43,772 nt of DNA from Streptomyces aureus. GTDB lineage: Bacteria > Actinomycetota > Actinomycetes > Streptomycetales > Streptomycetaceae. This document shows, in pieces, positions 34,003 through 42,322 of this stretch. Location of the stretch: positions 1-43,772 of the forward strand of contig NZ_LIPQ01000165.1 of the NCBI RefSeq assembly GCF_001418135.1, in the 5' to 3' direction. Each line of letters begins with the position of its first letter. Within the stretch, counting starts at the first letter, position 1. The notes beneath the pieces were generated by a model. That model was not told where the DNA came from and searched no databases. It saw only the letters and a program-made list of their open reading frames with translations. The position numbers were made by a program, and so were the translations under genes.

Positions 34003-34986
34003 TCAGAGCCAGCCCTCCTTGGCGGCCCGCACGCCCGCCTCGAACCGGCTGCGCGCGCCGAGCCGGTTCATCAGCTCCGAGCTCATCCGGCGTACGGTCC
34101 GCAGGGAGATCCCGAGTCGCCGGGCGGCGATGTCGTCGGTGCAGCCGATGCCGAGCAGCATGAGCAACTCCCGTTCCTGCGGGGAGAGATCGTGCTCGTC
34201 GCGGCGCGGACTCTCGCCGAACGGTGTGCCCGCGTCCCACAGCCGGTCGAAGAGCACCAGGAGCGCGTGAACCAGGCCGGGGCTGCGGACCTCCAGGGCG
34301 CCGGCGCGCCCGTCCTCCGGGTCGACGGGGACGAGCGCGGCCTCGCGGTCGACGATCACCATGAGCATCGGCACCACGGGAACGGTCCGCGCCTCGCCGC
34401 CGAGATCGCAGTACCAGCGCACGTATTCGACGGTCGGCGGGTCGTTGCGGAAGCTCTCCTGGTAGATCGACCGGATCTTCACGCCGCGTTCCAGGGCGAG
34501 TTGGTCGAGCGGCTGGCTGGCGTCCATGGTGTCGGGGAGCTGCGCGCCGCCCGGGAGCAGCGAGAGGCACTCGGTGCGGGCGTTCGCGGCCAGGTCCTCC
34601 AGGCGTTCCCGCACGTTGTCGAGGCCGGTGATGCGGTCCACCAGGTCGTGCCGGACGCCCGGTTCGGAGTGGTCCGCGTACGAGGCGAGGATGCCGGCCA
34701 CGGCCCGTCCCGCCCGTTCGACCTGGCGTTTCCGCTTGCTCAGCTCGGCCTCGGCGCGGGAGAGCAGGAAGGAGAAGCCGACGTCCGGGTTGAAGGGTTC
34801 GACCTCGCCCGAGGAGTCGTCCATCAGCACGAGCTTGAGGTCCGCGAGGCAGGCGAGCGCCTCGCGGACCTCGGACTCGGGGCGGCCCAGATGGGCCGCC
34901 ATCTCCGTCACGTCGTACTCGGGCCGCTCCAGGAGCAAACGGTAGACGGCCTCCGTCGACTCCTTAATGCCGAGCGCCTCCAGCAT
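34003..34986 (-). CDS. TrmB/LuxR-type transcriptional regulator
   Basis: 327 residues, ATG at 34986. The N-terminal 60 residues are a TrmB-like winged helix (ESTEAVYRLLLERPEYDVTEMAAHLGRPESEVREALA). A middle sensor-like region follows (LDQLALERGVKIRSIYQ, VPVVPMLMVIVDREAALVPVD). The C-terminal LuxR helix-turn-helix (LSPQERELLMLLGIGCTDDIAARRLGISLRTVRRMSSELMNRL) starts near residue 265. There is no receiver domain. This architecture is common in Streptomyces. It lies between the symporter pair and the glycoconjugate-like operon; a DasR-like palindrome is 86 bp upstream of its start. Confidence 0.88.
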   Translation of the reverse strand: MLEALGIKESTEAVYRLLLERPEYDVTEMAAHLGRPESEVREALACLADLKLVLMDDSSGEVEPFNPDVGFSFLLSRAEAELSKRKRQVERAGRAVAGILASYADHSEPGVRHDLVDRITGLDNVRERLEDLAANARTECLSLLPGGAQLPDTMDASQPLDQLALERGVKIRSIYQESFRNDPPTVEYVRWYCDLGGEARTVPVVPMLMVIVDREAALVPVDPEDGRAGALEVRSPGLVHALLVLFDRLWDAGTPFGESPRRDEHDLSPQERELLMLLGIGCTDDIAARRLGISLRTVRRMSSELMNRLGARSRFEAGVRAAKEGWL

Positions 34987-35071
34987 CCCCTGTCTCCCCC
35001 TCGTCGCGTTCCGTGCCCCGACCGCCCCGCGGTCGTGATCGCGGTCGTCGATGCTAAGCGGGAGGGGCCAT

Positions 35072-35087
35072 CTAGGTCTAGACCAAT
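35072..35087. promoter_or_regulatory. DasR-like (dre) palindrome upstream of the LuxR/TrmB regulator
   Basis: GGTCTAGACC is a perfect 10-bp palindrome at 35075-35084. On the minus strand it extends to TTGGTCTAGACC, matching 11 of 12 bases of the DasR core TGGTCTAGACCA. It overlaps the stop codon of the MMPL-like gene and lies upstream of the regulator. DasR is the GlcNAc-responsive GntR-type regulator of Streptomyces. Confidence 0.55.
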
Positions 35088-37108
35088 TAGAGTGAAGTCC
35101 GGGGTATGGGACGCGCGGCGGAACCGGGCGGGGCGAGGAGGTGGCCGGCCGACGCGTCGAACAGTGCCGCCATCGCGAACCCCGAGACGAGCAGGGCCAG
35201 TTCGACCTGCGGACCGATCCCGGCCGCGAGCACCGCGAGCGCGCCCGCCCCGGCCGCCACGGGCCCCGCCCACCAGGGGCCGCCCGCCGTCGACGCCACC
35301 GAGCGGTCGAGCGACACGCAGAAGGCGAAGGCCCCGACGACGAGAGGGACCCAGCCGGTGACGGCCCCGGTGTCGGGCGGGCCCCACTGCCACAGGACGG
35401 TGAGCGCACCCGCCGCGGCGACGGCGGCGAGGAGGGCACGGCACACGGCGCGAGCCGCCGCGCCCGCCGCGGTGAGGGCGGCGAGGGCGAGGAAGGCGGC
35501 GAGGGCGGCCGCCGGGACCGCGTAGGGGAGGAGCCGGTAGACGCCGTCCACGAGGTCACGGTCGACCACACCCGAGCCGCCGACCAGCGCCGGGCGCGTC
35601 CCGCCCGAGAGCGCCGACCGCAGCGCCGTCACCGTCGCCGCACCCGCCGCCGTCATCGGCTCCTCCTCCGGTACGACCACGACCACGGCCGAACCGTCGC
35701 GGCGCCACTCGGCCGCCTCGGGCGCCGCCGCGAGGAGCACCCCCGGGACCCGGGCCGCCCGTGCTGCCAAGGCCTCCGCTTCCGCGCCCCTGGGGACCAG
35801 GACCTCCAGCGGGTTCAGGACCCCCGACGGCACCCCGGCCGCCGTGAGCCGGTCGAGGCCGTCGCGTGCCGGGCCGCTCGCCACCAGGGCGTGCGCCTCC
35901 GGGTTGCCCACCCGCAGCTGCGTGGCCGCGCCGGCGAGCAGGACGAGGAGGGCCAGGCCGACCGACGCCAGGAGCGGACGGGGCCGCCGCCCGGCCCGGA
36001 CCGGCGTCTTCGTAGGCGCGGTTCGCCCGGCCCGGACCGGCGTCGCCGTACGCGCGGTCCGCCCGGCCGGTCCCGGCATCGCCTCACGCGCCTCACGCGC
36101 CGCCCGCGGCGAGCGCGGGGTCCGGGTCGCCCGCGTCGCCCGGCTCGTCACCGAGCGGAGCACCGGTGCCAGGGTGAGGGTCGCCGCCGTGCCCACCGCC
36201 CACACCGCGAGCCCCGCGAGCCCGACCGAGCGCAGGAACGCCGCCGGGAAGAGCGCCAGGACCGCGCAGGCCGCCGCCCCCGCCGCGCCGGCCGCCACCG
36301 CGGATCCGGCGGCGGTCTCCGGCGGCTGCGCCCAGCGGTGCACCGCGAGCACCAGGGCCGTGACCGGCACCAGGTACACCACGATGAAGCTGATCTCGGT
36401 GAACCCGGCCACGGCCTCCACCAGGACCAGCGCCCCCACCGAGGTCGCCCCGGCCAGCAGCAGCGGCGCCAGGACGCCGAGCGGCGAGCGGAACACCAGG
36501 ACCAGCAGCGCGAGCAGCCCGAGCGCGCAGGCCGCCTTCACCGCGAGGGCCACCGCGCCCGGCCCCGCCACCGCGCTGTCGTGCTGGAGCGGGAGCACGC
36601 CCGTCACCTCGACCCGGGCCCCCGGCAGCGCCGGGCGCAGACCCGCGCGCAGGGCGCCCGCGGCCTCCTCGACGGCCGTGAGCCCCGCGAGGTCCGGCTT
36701 TCCGGCGCCCGGGTAGACCAGCGCGTACACGGTGCGGCCGTCCGCGCCGAGGAACCCCCCGTCGCCCGTGCCCGCGTACGAGACCGTCCGCGCGCCCGGG
36801 CCCGCCGCCCGCCGGACGGCGTCCGCGAACGACCCGGCCACGCCCGGGGACCGTACGTCCGTGGCCGCCGGCCAGGTCGCGACCGCGACCAGCGGGGCGA
36901 CGGCGGCCCCGTTCCCGTACCGCTCCTGGATCGCCTGGTTCGCACGGTGTCCCGGCCCGCCGGAGGCGGTGAACGACTGGTCGAGCCGGCCGAGACCCAG
37001 CACCGCCACCGCGCCGCCGAGCACCAGCACGAGCAGCCAGGCCACACCCACGGCCATCCGGTGGCGGAGCGCGAAATCCCTCATCCGTACCGCCTGCTCA
37101 GTCGACAT
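35087..37108 (-). CDS. MMPL-like membrane protein lacking the usual proton-relay motif
   Basis: 673 residues from an ATG at 37108, overlapping the aldo/keto reductase gene by 11 bases. The layout is RND/MMPL-like: helix 1 (about 15-37) ending in GRLDQSFTASGGPGHRANQAIQERYG, an external domain, five or six helices (about 180-325), a basic loop, helix 7 (about 372-392), a second external domain and a final helix bundle. Where MMPL proteins have the GxxxDY proton-relay motif it reads FTEISFIVVYLVPVTALV with no acidic residue, and the second half is equally divergent. It may not be a proton-driven pump. Last gene of the seven-gene run. Confidence 0.8.
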   Translation of the reverse strand: MSTEQAVRMRDFALRHRMAVGVAWLLVLVLGGAVAVLGLGRLDQSFTASGGPGHRANQAIQERYGNGAAVAPLVAVATWPAATDVRSPGVAGSFADAVRRAAGPGARTVSYAGTGDGGFLGADGRTVYALVYPGAGKPDLAGLTAVEEAAGALRAGLRPALPGARVEVTGVLPLQHDSAVAGPGAVALAVKAACALGLLALLVLVFRSPLGVLAPLLLAGATSVGALVLVEAVAGFTEISFIVVYLVPVTALVLAVHRWAQPPETAAGSAVAAGAAGAAACAVLALFPAAFLRSVGLAGLAVWAVGTAATLTLAPVLRSVTSRATRATRTPRSPRAAREAREAMPGPAGRTARTATPVRAGRTAPTKTPVRAGRRPRPLLASVGLALLVLLAGAATQLRVGNPEAHALVASGPARDGLDRLTAAGVPSGVLNPLEVLVPRGAEAEALAARAARVPGVLLAAAPEAAEWRRDGSAVVVVVPEEEPMTAAGAATVTALRSALSGGTRPALVGGSGVVDRDLVDGVYRLLPYAVPAAALAAFLALAALTAAGAAARAVCRALLAAVAAAGALTVLWQWGPPDTGAVTGWVPLVVGAFAFCVSLDRSVASTAGGPWWAGPVAAGAGALAVLAAGIGPQVELALLVSGFAMAALFDASAGHLLAPPGSAARPIPRTSL
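35988..36070. repeat. 36-bp in-frame tandem repeat in the MMPL-like gene
   Basis: Two units (35988-36023, 36024-36059), each starting CGCCCGGCCCGGACCGGCGT, and the start of a third. It encodes a 12-residue repeat (TPVRAGRTA type) in the Arg/Thr/Pro-rich cytoplasmic loop between the two membrane halves. Confidence 0.85.
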
Positions 37109-38063
37109 CGTCGAGCCGCTTCCTCAGCTCGTCGTCCAGGCGCAGGCCCACCGCGCCGAGCGTCTCGTCCAGCTGCGCCGTCGAACTCGCCCCGATCACC
37201 GGCAGTACGGGCAGCTCACCGCCCAACGCCCAGGCCAGGACCACCTGGTTGGCGGTCACGCCCAGCTCCGCCGCGACCTCCGCGAGCACCTTGAGACGCC
37301 GCTCCGAACCCTCGTGCCGGTACTGCTCCGGGACCTCCTTGCCCGCATCGGTGTACGCCCCCGTCAGCTGGGTCGTGTACGCCGTGAACGTCAGCTCCGG
37401 ACGCGTCCCCAGATAGTCGAGCAGCTCCTCCGAGGCGTGCGGGTTCACCCCGAACTCCGCGCCGGGGCGCGGCCGCAGATAGGTGTACCGCTGCTGCACG
37501 GCCGCGTAGTCCGGCACCCCGGCGGCGACCGCCGCGCCCCGCGACTCCTCGATCCGCCAGGCCGCGAAGTTGGAGCAGCCGGCCCGGCCGATCTTCCCCG
37601 TGTCCTCCAGCTCGCCGAACGCGCCCATGGTCTCCGCGACCGGCGTCCGCCGGTCGTCGATGTGCGCGTAGTAGAGATCGATCCGGTCCGTGCCCAGGTT
37701 CCGCAGACTCTCCTCCACCTGTCGGCGCAGCACCGGGGCCGAGAGCCCCTCCGCGCACTCCGGCCAGGCCGAACCGGGCGGGTCGGGCAGCGCGCCGACC
37801 TTGGTGGCCAGCACCATCTCGTCCCGGACGCCCCGGCTGCGCAGCCAGCGGCCGATCAGCAGCTCGCTCTCGGCGCCGGTCGCGCCCGGCTCCCAGAAGG
37901 CGTAGGTGTTGGCGGTGTCGATGAACGTGCCGCCGGCCTCGTGGAAACGGTCGAGGACGGCGAAGGCGGCGGCCTCGTCGATCCGGGTGCCGAACGGCAG
38001 GGTGCCCAGGCACAGGGTGCTGACACGGGGGCCCTCGGGGCCGCCGAGACGGGTGTACTCCAT
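37098..38063 (-). CDS. Aldo/keto reductase
   Basis: 321 residues from an ATG at 38063 with AGGGAAG upstream. The catalytic tetrad is visible: Asp and Tyr in FIDTANTY, Lys in LATKVG and His in LYYAHIDD. NADPH-binding end pieces are GCSNFAAWRIEES and VLPVIGASSTAQLDETL. Such enzymes reduce sugar or other carbonyls with NADPH. It begins 17 bases after the second EEP gene and overlaps the MMPL-like gene, so it belongs to the same transcript; a deoxysugar-type ketone is a plausible substrate but is inference. Confidence 0.9.
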   Translation of the reverse strand: MEYTRLGGPEGPRVSTLCLGTLPFGTRIDEAAAFAVLDRFHEAGGTFIDTANTYAFWEPGATGAESELLIGRWLRSRGVRDEMVLATKVGALPDPPGSAWPECAEGLSAPVLRRQVEESLRNLGTDRIDLYYAHIDDRRTPVAETMGAFGELEDTGKIGRAGCSNFAAWRIEESRGAAVAAGVPDYAAVQQRYTYLRPRPGAEFGVNPHASEELLDYLGTRPELTFTAYTTQLTGAYTDAGKEVPEQYRHEGSERRLKVLAEVAAELGVTANQVVLAWALGGELPVLPVIGASSTAQLDETLGAVGLRLDDELRKRLDDVD

Positions 38064-38080
38064 CGGTTCTTCCCTCTCTC

Positions 38081-39061
38081 TCATACGTGGGGGGTGGTGA
38101 CGGTCAGCTCCTGGACCAGGTGGTCCGACAGGCCCTCGGCGTCGCGGAAGCGGTACGAGCCCACCCGGGCGCCGCCGCCGGTGAACGCCCAGTCGATCCG
38201 CCAGAGCCGCAGTCGCGCACGGGCGTTCCAGCTGGCCGGGAGGACCGAACGGCAGGCGCCGATCGCGTCGCGCAGCGAACGCGGCATCCGGCGGATGTCC
38301 CCGATGGCCGCGCTCGTGTTGAAGTCGCCGGTCACCAGGACCGGGTGCGGGTTGCCGCGCAGATCGTCGACAAGCGCCGCGTACTCCCGGTCGCGGGCGG
38401 CGGCCCGGCGGCGCATGTCCCGGAGAAAGGCCGGGCGCAGCGGGTTCATCACGGTCAGCTGCACGGGGATGTGCACGTTGTACGTGGACAGGACGCCGTC
38501 GCCGACCCGCAGGTCCACCCGGAGCGAGCAGGCGCCGACCGGCACGGGCGGACCGGCGGGCGGGAACCGGGACAGCGTCACGGAGTTGTTGTCGACGGCC
38601 AGGTGGTGTTCGGGGAACGCGGCCCGGATCCGCTCCTCGTCGTCGATGTCCCAGACCTCGCCGCCCTCGAAGCCGTTCAGGTACTCCTGGAGGACGTAGA
38701 CGTCCGCCCTGAGGGCGCGCAGGAAGGCGTAGAAACGGCCGGGGTCGCCGCCCTGGTTCCAGTGCTGAGTGTTCCAGGAGACGAGTCGCAGCCCCTCCAC
38801 GGCCTCCGGACGGCGGCCGAGCGCACGCAGGTTGACCCCGTTCTGCGGCCAGCCCGCGAGCAGACAGCCCGCGGCGAGCGCCCCCGCAGCCCACCCGCCG
38901 GTGACCGCCGCGGCCACGAGCACGCCGAGCGGGACGGCGGCGAGGGCGAGCGGCGGCAGCAGGGAGACCGCGAGCCAGGGCCACCAGCGCCCGTTCAGCG
39001 CGAGGTGCAGGGCGAGGAACACCGCCCAGACCAGGGCGCAGGACAGCAGCACGTCGGTCAC
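38081..39061 (-). CDS. VanJ-like membrane EEP-family hydrolase (second of two)
   Basis: 326 residues from a GTG at 39061 overlapping the stop of its paralogue (GTGA). There are three N-terminal membrane segments (about 1-90) and then an endonuclease/exonuclease/phosphatase domain: RLVSWNTQHWNQ, VLQEYLNG, LSTYNVHIPVQ, VLVTGDFNTSA and GLSDHLVQ, with all metal and catalytic residues in place. Topology matches VanJ/StaP of Streptomyces, membrane EEP proteins with an external catalytic domain linked to undecaprenyl pyrophosphate recycling and teicoplanin-type resistance. The substrate here is unknown. Confidence 0.85.
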   Translation of the reverse strand: MTDVLLSCALVWAVFLALHLALNGRWWPWLAVSLLPPLALAAVPLGVLVAAAVTGGWAAGALAAGCLLAGWPQNGVNLRALGRRPEAVEGLRLVSWNTQHWNQGGDPGRFYAFLRALRADVYVLQEYLNGFEGGEVWDIDDEERIRAAFPEHHLAVDNNSVTLSRFPPAGPPVPVGACSLRVDLRVGDGVLSTYNVHIPVQLTVMNPLRPAFLRDMRRRAAARDREYAALVDDLRGNPHPVLVTGDFNTSAAIGDIRRMPRSLRDAIGACRSVLPASWNARARLRLWRIDWAFTGGGARVGSYRFRDAEGLSDHLVQELTVTTPHV

Positions 39062-40194
39062 CCGTTCCCCGGCAGGGACACCCACAGGTCCTGCACCGCG
39101 TGGTCGGAGAGCTTCTCCGGCTCGTTGAACTCGTAGCGCTCGGCCTTCGCCCCGTTGCCCGTGAACGCCCAATCGGTCCGCCAGAAGGGCTTCCAGCCGC
39201 CCTCCTCCCAGCTCGTGGGGTACGGGTCGGTGCTCACGTCCGCCGCGTCGTCGAGGCGCTCCCGCAGTGGGTCGAGGTCGGACATCGCCGCAGTCGCGTT
39301 GAAGTCACCCGCCACCACGACCGGGTTGCGGTTGGCCGCGAGGTCGGCCTCCAGACCGGCGTACTGCGCCCGGCGCGGGGCGAACCGTCCCCGCATGTGG
39401 CGGTAGAAGGCGGCGGAGAGCAGCCCGTCCGGCATGCTGTTCCACACCGGCATGTGCACGTTGTAGAACGACACCGTCCGGCCCCTGACCCGCACATCCG
39501 TCCGCAATACCTTGTTCTCCCGGTACTCCGCCTGCCAGTCCGCGCCCGTCGGCAGGCCGCCGGCCGGGCCCACGGCCGGCTGCCGCAGGATCGGGAAGCG
39601 GGAGAGCGTCACCAGCTCGCCCCGGACGGCGACCTCGTATCCGGGGAACTCCCGGCGCAGCCGTGCCAGGTCGTCGATGGGCAGCCTGCCCTTCCGGTCG
39701 GCGGTCACGTGCTGGTACTCGTGCAGCAGATAGACGTCCGCGTCCTTCCCCTTCAGGAAGGCGTAGAAGTGGTCCTGGGTGCCGAGGAGCTGGTTCCACG
39801 AGTTGGTGTTCCAGGCGAAGACCCGCACGGAGTCCGGCCCGGTCCCCGGCTCCGGCCGCCACAGCGCCGCCGGGTCGAAGCCCGACTGTCCGAAGCCCAC
39901 GATCAGGGCCAGCGCGGCGGCCGCGAGGCTCCGCCACCGGGCGGCGCCCCGGGCGAGCGGCGCGAGCGCGGCGAGCAGCAGCGGGACCAGGGCGAAGGCG
40001 GCCGGCGGGACGATGCCCACCAGATGCCCGAGCCAGATCCGGCCGTCCGCGGCCCGTTCGACGAGGAGGAGGACGAGCCACGCGAGGGCCGCGCCGAGGA
40101 CGAGGCGGTTCAGGCGCCGCCGGGCCGGGGCGACCCGTACGACCGCGGCCGGGGCCCCCGCCGGGGCCTGCGTCGGGGCGAGCGTGTCAGCCAC
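39058..40194 (-). CDS. VanJ-like membrane EEP-family hydrolase (first of two)
   Basis: 378 residues from a GTG at 40194, overlapping the glycosyltransferase stop by 8 bases. A cytoplasmic head rich in Ala/Pro/Arg is followed by three membrane segments (about 29-120) and the EEP domain: VRVFAWNTNSWNQ, YLLHEYQHV, VSFYNVHMPVWNS, VVVAGDFNATA and KLSDHAVQDLW. It matches its downstream neighbour motif for motif (NxxxWNQ, YNVHxPV, GDFN, LSDH), so the pair arose by duplication. Likely an external phosphatase or phosphodiesterase acting on a lipid-linked phosphate; that is inference from VanJ. Confidence 0.85.
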   Translation of the reverse strand: MADTLAPTQAPAGAPAAVVRVAPARRRLNRLVLGAALAWLVLLLVERAADGRIWLGHLVGIVPPAAFALVPLLLAALAPLARGAARWRSLAAAALALIVGFGQSGFDPAALWRPEPGTGPDSVRVFAWNTNSWNQLLGTQDHFYAFLKGKDADVYLLHEYQHVTADRKGRLPIDDLARLRREFPGYEVAVRGELVTLSRFPILRQPAVGPAGGLPTGADWQAEYRENKVLRTDVRVRGRTVSFYNVHMPVWNSMPDGLLSAAFYRHMRGRFAPRRAQYAGLEADLAANRNPVVVAGDFNATAAMSDLDPLRERLDDAADVSTDPYPTSWEEGGWKPFWRTDWAFTGNGAKAERYEFNEPEKLSDHAVQDLWVSLPGNG

Positions 40195-41242
40195 GGGAAG
40201 CCCCCGCGGCCACCCCGGCCGTCTCCGCCGGAAGGTCCGGCCGGGGCTGCGGGTCGTACAGGTGCCGGAACCGCTTCGAGCACAGCCACTGCACGCCCGC
40301 GACCCCGATCGCCGCGAACACCGTCAGGTTCACCAGGAAGTTGACGGCCACGAAGTACCCGAGGAACAGCCGCCCCCGGTGCCGCCGCACCTCCCGGTAC
40401 ATGTCCAGATCGCCCCACACGCCGAGGACGAACAGGGCGAGCGGCAGCAGCGCCCACACCGCTCCCCACAGCGGCGGCGCGGCGAGCGCGGCCACCGTCA
40501 GGGGTGCGGCGAGGCTGGCCCCGGCGCGCGGGCCGGTGACGAAGCCGCCCTGGAGGTGCCGCCTGCCCAGGATGAGCGGGACGGCGAGCCGGGCGCGCGC
40601 GAAGACCTTGTCGAGGACGATCCGCACGGTGTCGTCGTGGTCGTGCCGGCCACGCACCTCCAGGGAGCTGAACACCGTGTACCGCTCCGAGATGCGGCGC
40701 CCGTAGTCCTGGTCCTCGGTGTGCCGAAGGATCGGGTTGAACGGCCCCACCTCGTCGAAGACCCGCCGGGGGAGCGCCAGGATCGCGGTGTGGACGGTGT
40801 CGATGACCCCCTCGGACTTCAGCAGCAGGTAGTACTGCTGGAGCGAGCGGTACTCCTCGATCAGGCTGTCGCGGATGAGCGGCTCCGGCTCGTAGGTGCC
40901 GCAGATCGCCCCGTATCCCTGTCCGGAGCCGAGCAGCTCGACGGACTTGGCGACGGCGTCGGGGTGCATGGCGACGTCGGAGTCGAGGAAGACCAGGATC
41001 TCGCCCGAGGAGAGTTCGGCGCCGAGGTTGCGGGCGACCGCGACCCCGCTGTTGACGCCGGTGGAGACCACCCGGGCGCCGGCCGCGGCGGCGATCGCGG
41101 TGGAGTCGTCGGTGGAGCAGTCGTCGACGACGAGGACCTCGATGTTCGGATACGTCTGGGCGAGGGCGGCCTCGACGCACAGGCCGATCGAGCGGCCGTA
41201 GTTGTAGTTGGGGACGATGACGGAGACCAGCGGAACGGACAT
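40187..41242 (-). CDS. Family 2 glycosyltransferase with C-terminal membrane segments
   Basis: 351 residues from an ATG at 41242 (AGGAGAA 8 bases upstream, overlapping the previous stop TAG). The GT-A domain has VSVIVPNYNYGRSIGLCVEAALAQTYPNIEVLVVDDCSTDDS, the metal-binding DSD in VFLDSDVAMHPDA, and the acceptor-side TEDQDYGRRI (ED motif). After residue 245 come about three membrane helices, as in enzymes that transfer sugars to polyprenyl phosphates or membrane acceptors. Donor and acceptor are unknown. It sits between the epimerase and the two EEP genes. Confidence 0.9.
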   Translation of the reverse strand: MSVPLVSVIVPNYNYGRSIGLCVEAALAQTYPNIEVLVVDDCSTDDSTAIAAAAGARVVSTGVNSGVAVARNLGAELSSGEILVFLDSDVAMHPDAVAKSVELLGSGQGYGAICGTYEPEPLIRDSLIEEYRSLQQYYLLLKSEGVIDTVHTAILALPRRVFDEVGPFNPILRHTEDQDYGRRISERYTVFSSLEVRGRHDHDDTVRIVLDKVFARARLAVPLILGRRHLQGGFVTGPRAGASLAAPLTVAALAAPPLWGAVWALLPLALFVLGVWGDLDMYREVRRHRGRLFLGYFVAVNFLVNLTVFAAIGVAGVQWLCSKRFRHLYDPQPRPDLPAETAGVAAGASRG

Positions 41243-41254
41243 GATCGGGTTCTC

Positions 41255-42322
41255 CTAGAAAAGGACCTTGGCCAGGGAGAGGGCCCCCTGCCGCCACGGT
41301 TCGACACTGGTGACGCCCTCGCCCTTCTTCGCGGGGCGTTCGCCGGCGGGGAGCGCGGCGGTGGTCCGCCGCTGCTCGCGCCACCAGGCGAAGGTGCGCA
41401 GGATCGCGTCCTGGTTGGAGTGCTTCGGCCGGAAGCCGAGGACGTCACGGGCCTTGTCGGTGGAGACGAAGCTGTCGTCGAGGAGCTTGTGCAGGAGGCG
41501 TCCGTAGACCGGGGAGAGCCCGGAGCGCTGGAGCAGGCTGAGCGCGGCGAGCGCCGGCCTCGCGGGCATCGACCGGACCCGCTTGCCGTGCCCGGCGGCG
41601 TCCAGGACGGCCTGGAAGTCCTCGCGTATCGTGCCGAACGAGGTGGCCCCCAGGTTGAAGGTGTCGTCGGCCGTCCCGGCCGGCGCGTCCATCGCCGTCA
41701 CGACCGCGTCGACCAGGTCGTTCACGTCGAACATCTGGATGCGGACGTCGCCCCGGCCCAGGACCGGGAAGTTCCGGCCCTCCTCGGCCCACTCGAAGAG
41801 CATCGCGAACAGCCCCATCCGGCCCGGCCCGAGGAAGGTCTTCGGCCGCAGGATCGGTACGCACATCTCCCGGCCGCGGAACCGCTCGGCGACCTCCTCG
41901 GCCTCCGCCTTGGCGGCGCTGTACGTGTCGACGGGCTCGCGCGGGTACTCCTCCGGCGTGGGCACCACCTTCGGCAGTCCGTACACGGCGGTCGAGGAGA
42001 TGTGCACGACCCGGGGCACGGCGTTCGCCTCGGCGGCCGTCAGGACCGCCTCGGTCCCGCCGACGATCACCGAGCGGATCACGTCGGCCGGGTAACTGGG
42101 CAGGGCGGCGGCGCAGTGCACCACCACGTCCGCGTCCGACGTGACCCGCTTCATCGTCACCGCGTCCCGGACGTCCGAGACGGTGTGCGTCAGGTTCTGG
42201 TGCTCCGTGCGCGGGGCCCGCAGGTCCACGCAGTGCACCTGGCGGCCGTCGCCGAGCAGCCGGTCGATCAGGGTCGAACCGAGCATGCCGGCACCGCCGG
42301 TCACCACAATGCGCTCTACCAC
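41255..42322 (-). CDS. NAD-dependent epimerase/dehydratase (extended SDR)
   Basis: 355 residues from an ATG at 42322, overlapping the aminotransferase gene by 7 bases. It has the cofactor loop TGGAGMLGSTLIDRL, VHCVDLR, DVVVHCAAALP, the catalytic Ser in HISSTAVYG and the Tyr134-x3-Lys138 pair (YSAAK), then RPKTFLGPGRMG. This is a complete active site, as in nucleotide-sugar epimerases, dehydratases and 3-beta-HSD-like enzymes. Within the operon a sugar-modifying role is most likely; the exact reaction is unknown. Confidence 0.9.
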   Translation of the reverse strand: MVERIVVTGGAGMLGSTLIDRLLGDGRQVHCVDLRAPRTEHQNLTHTVSDVRDAVTMKRVTSDADVVVHCAAALPSYPADVIRSVIVGGTEAVLTAAEANAVPRVVHISSTAVYGLPKVVPTPEEYPREPVDTYSAAKAEAEEVAERFRGREMCVPILRPKTFLGPGRMGLFAMLFEWAEEGRNFPVLGRGDVRIQMFDVNDLVDAVVTAMDAPAGTADDTFNLGATSFGTIREDFQAVLDAAGHGKRVRSMPARPALAALSLLQRSGLSPVYGRLLHKLLDDSFVSTDKARDVLGFRPKHSNQDAILRTFAWWREQRRTTAALPAGERPAKKGEGVTSVEPWRQGALSLAKVLF

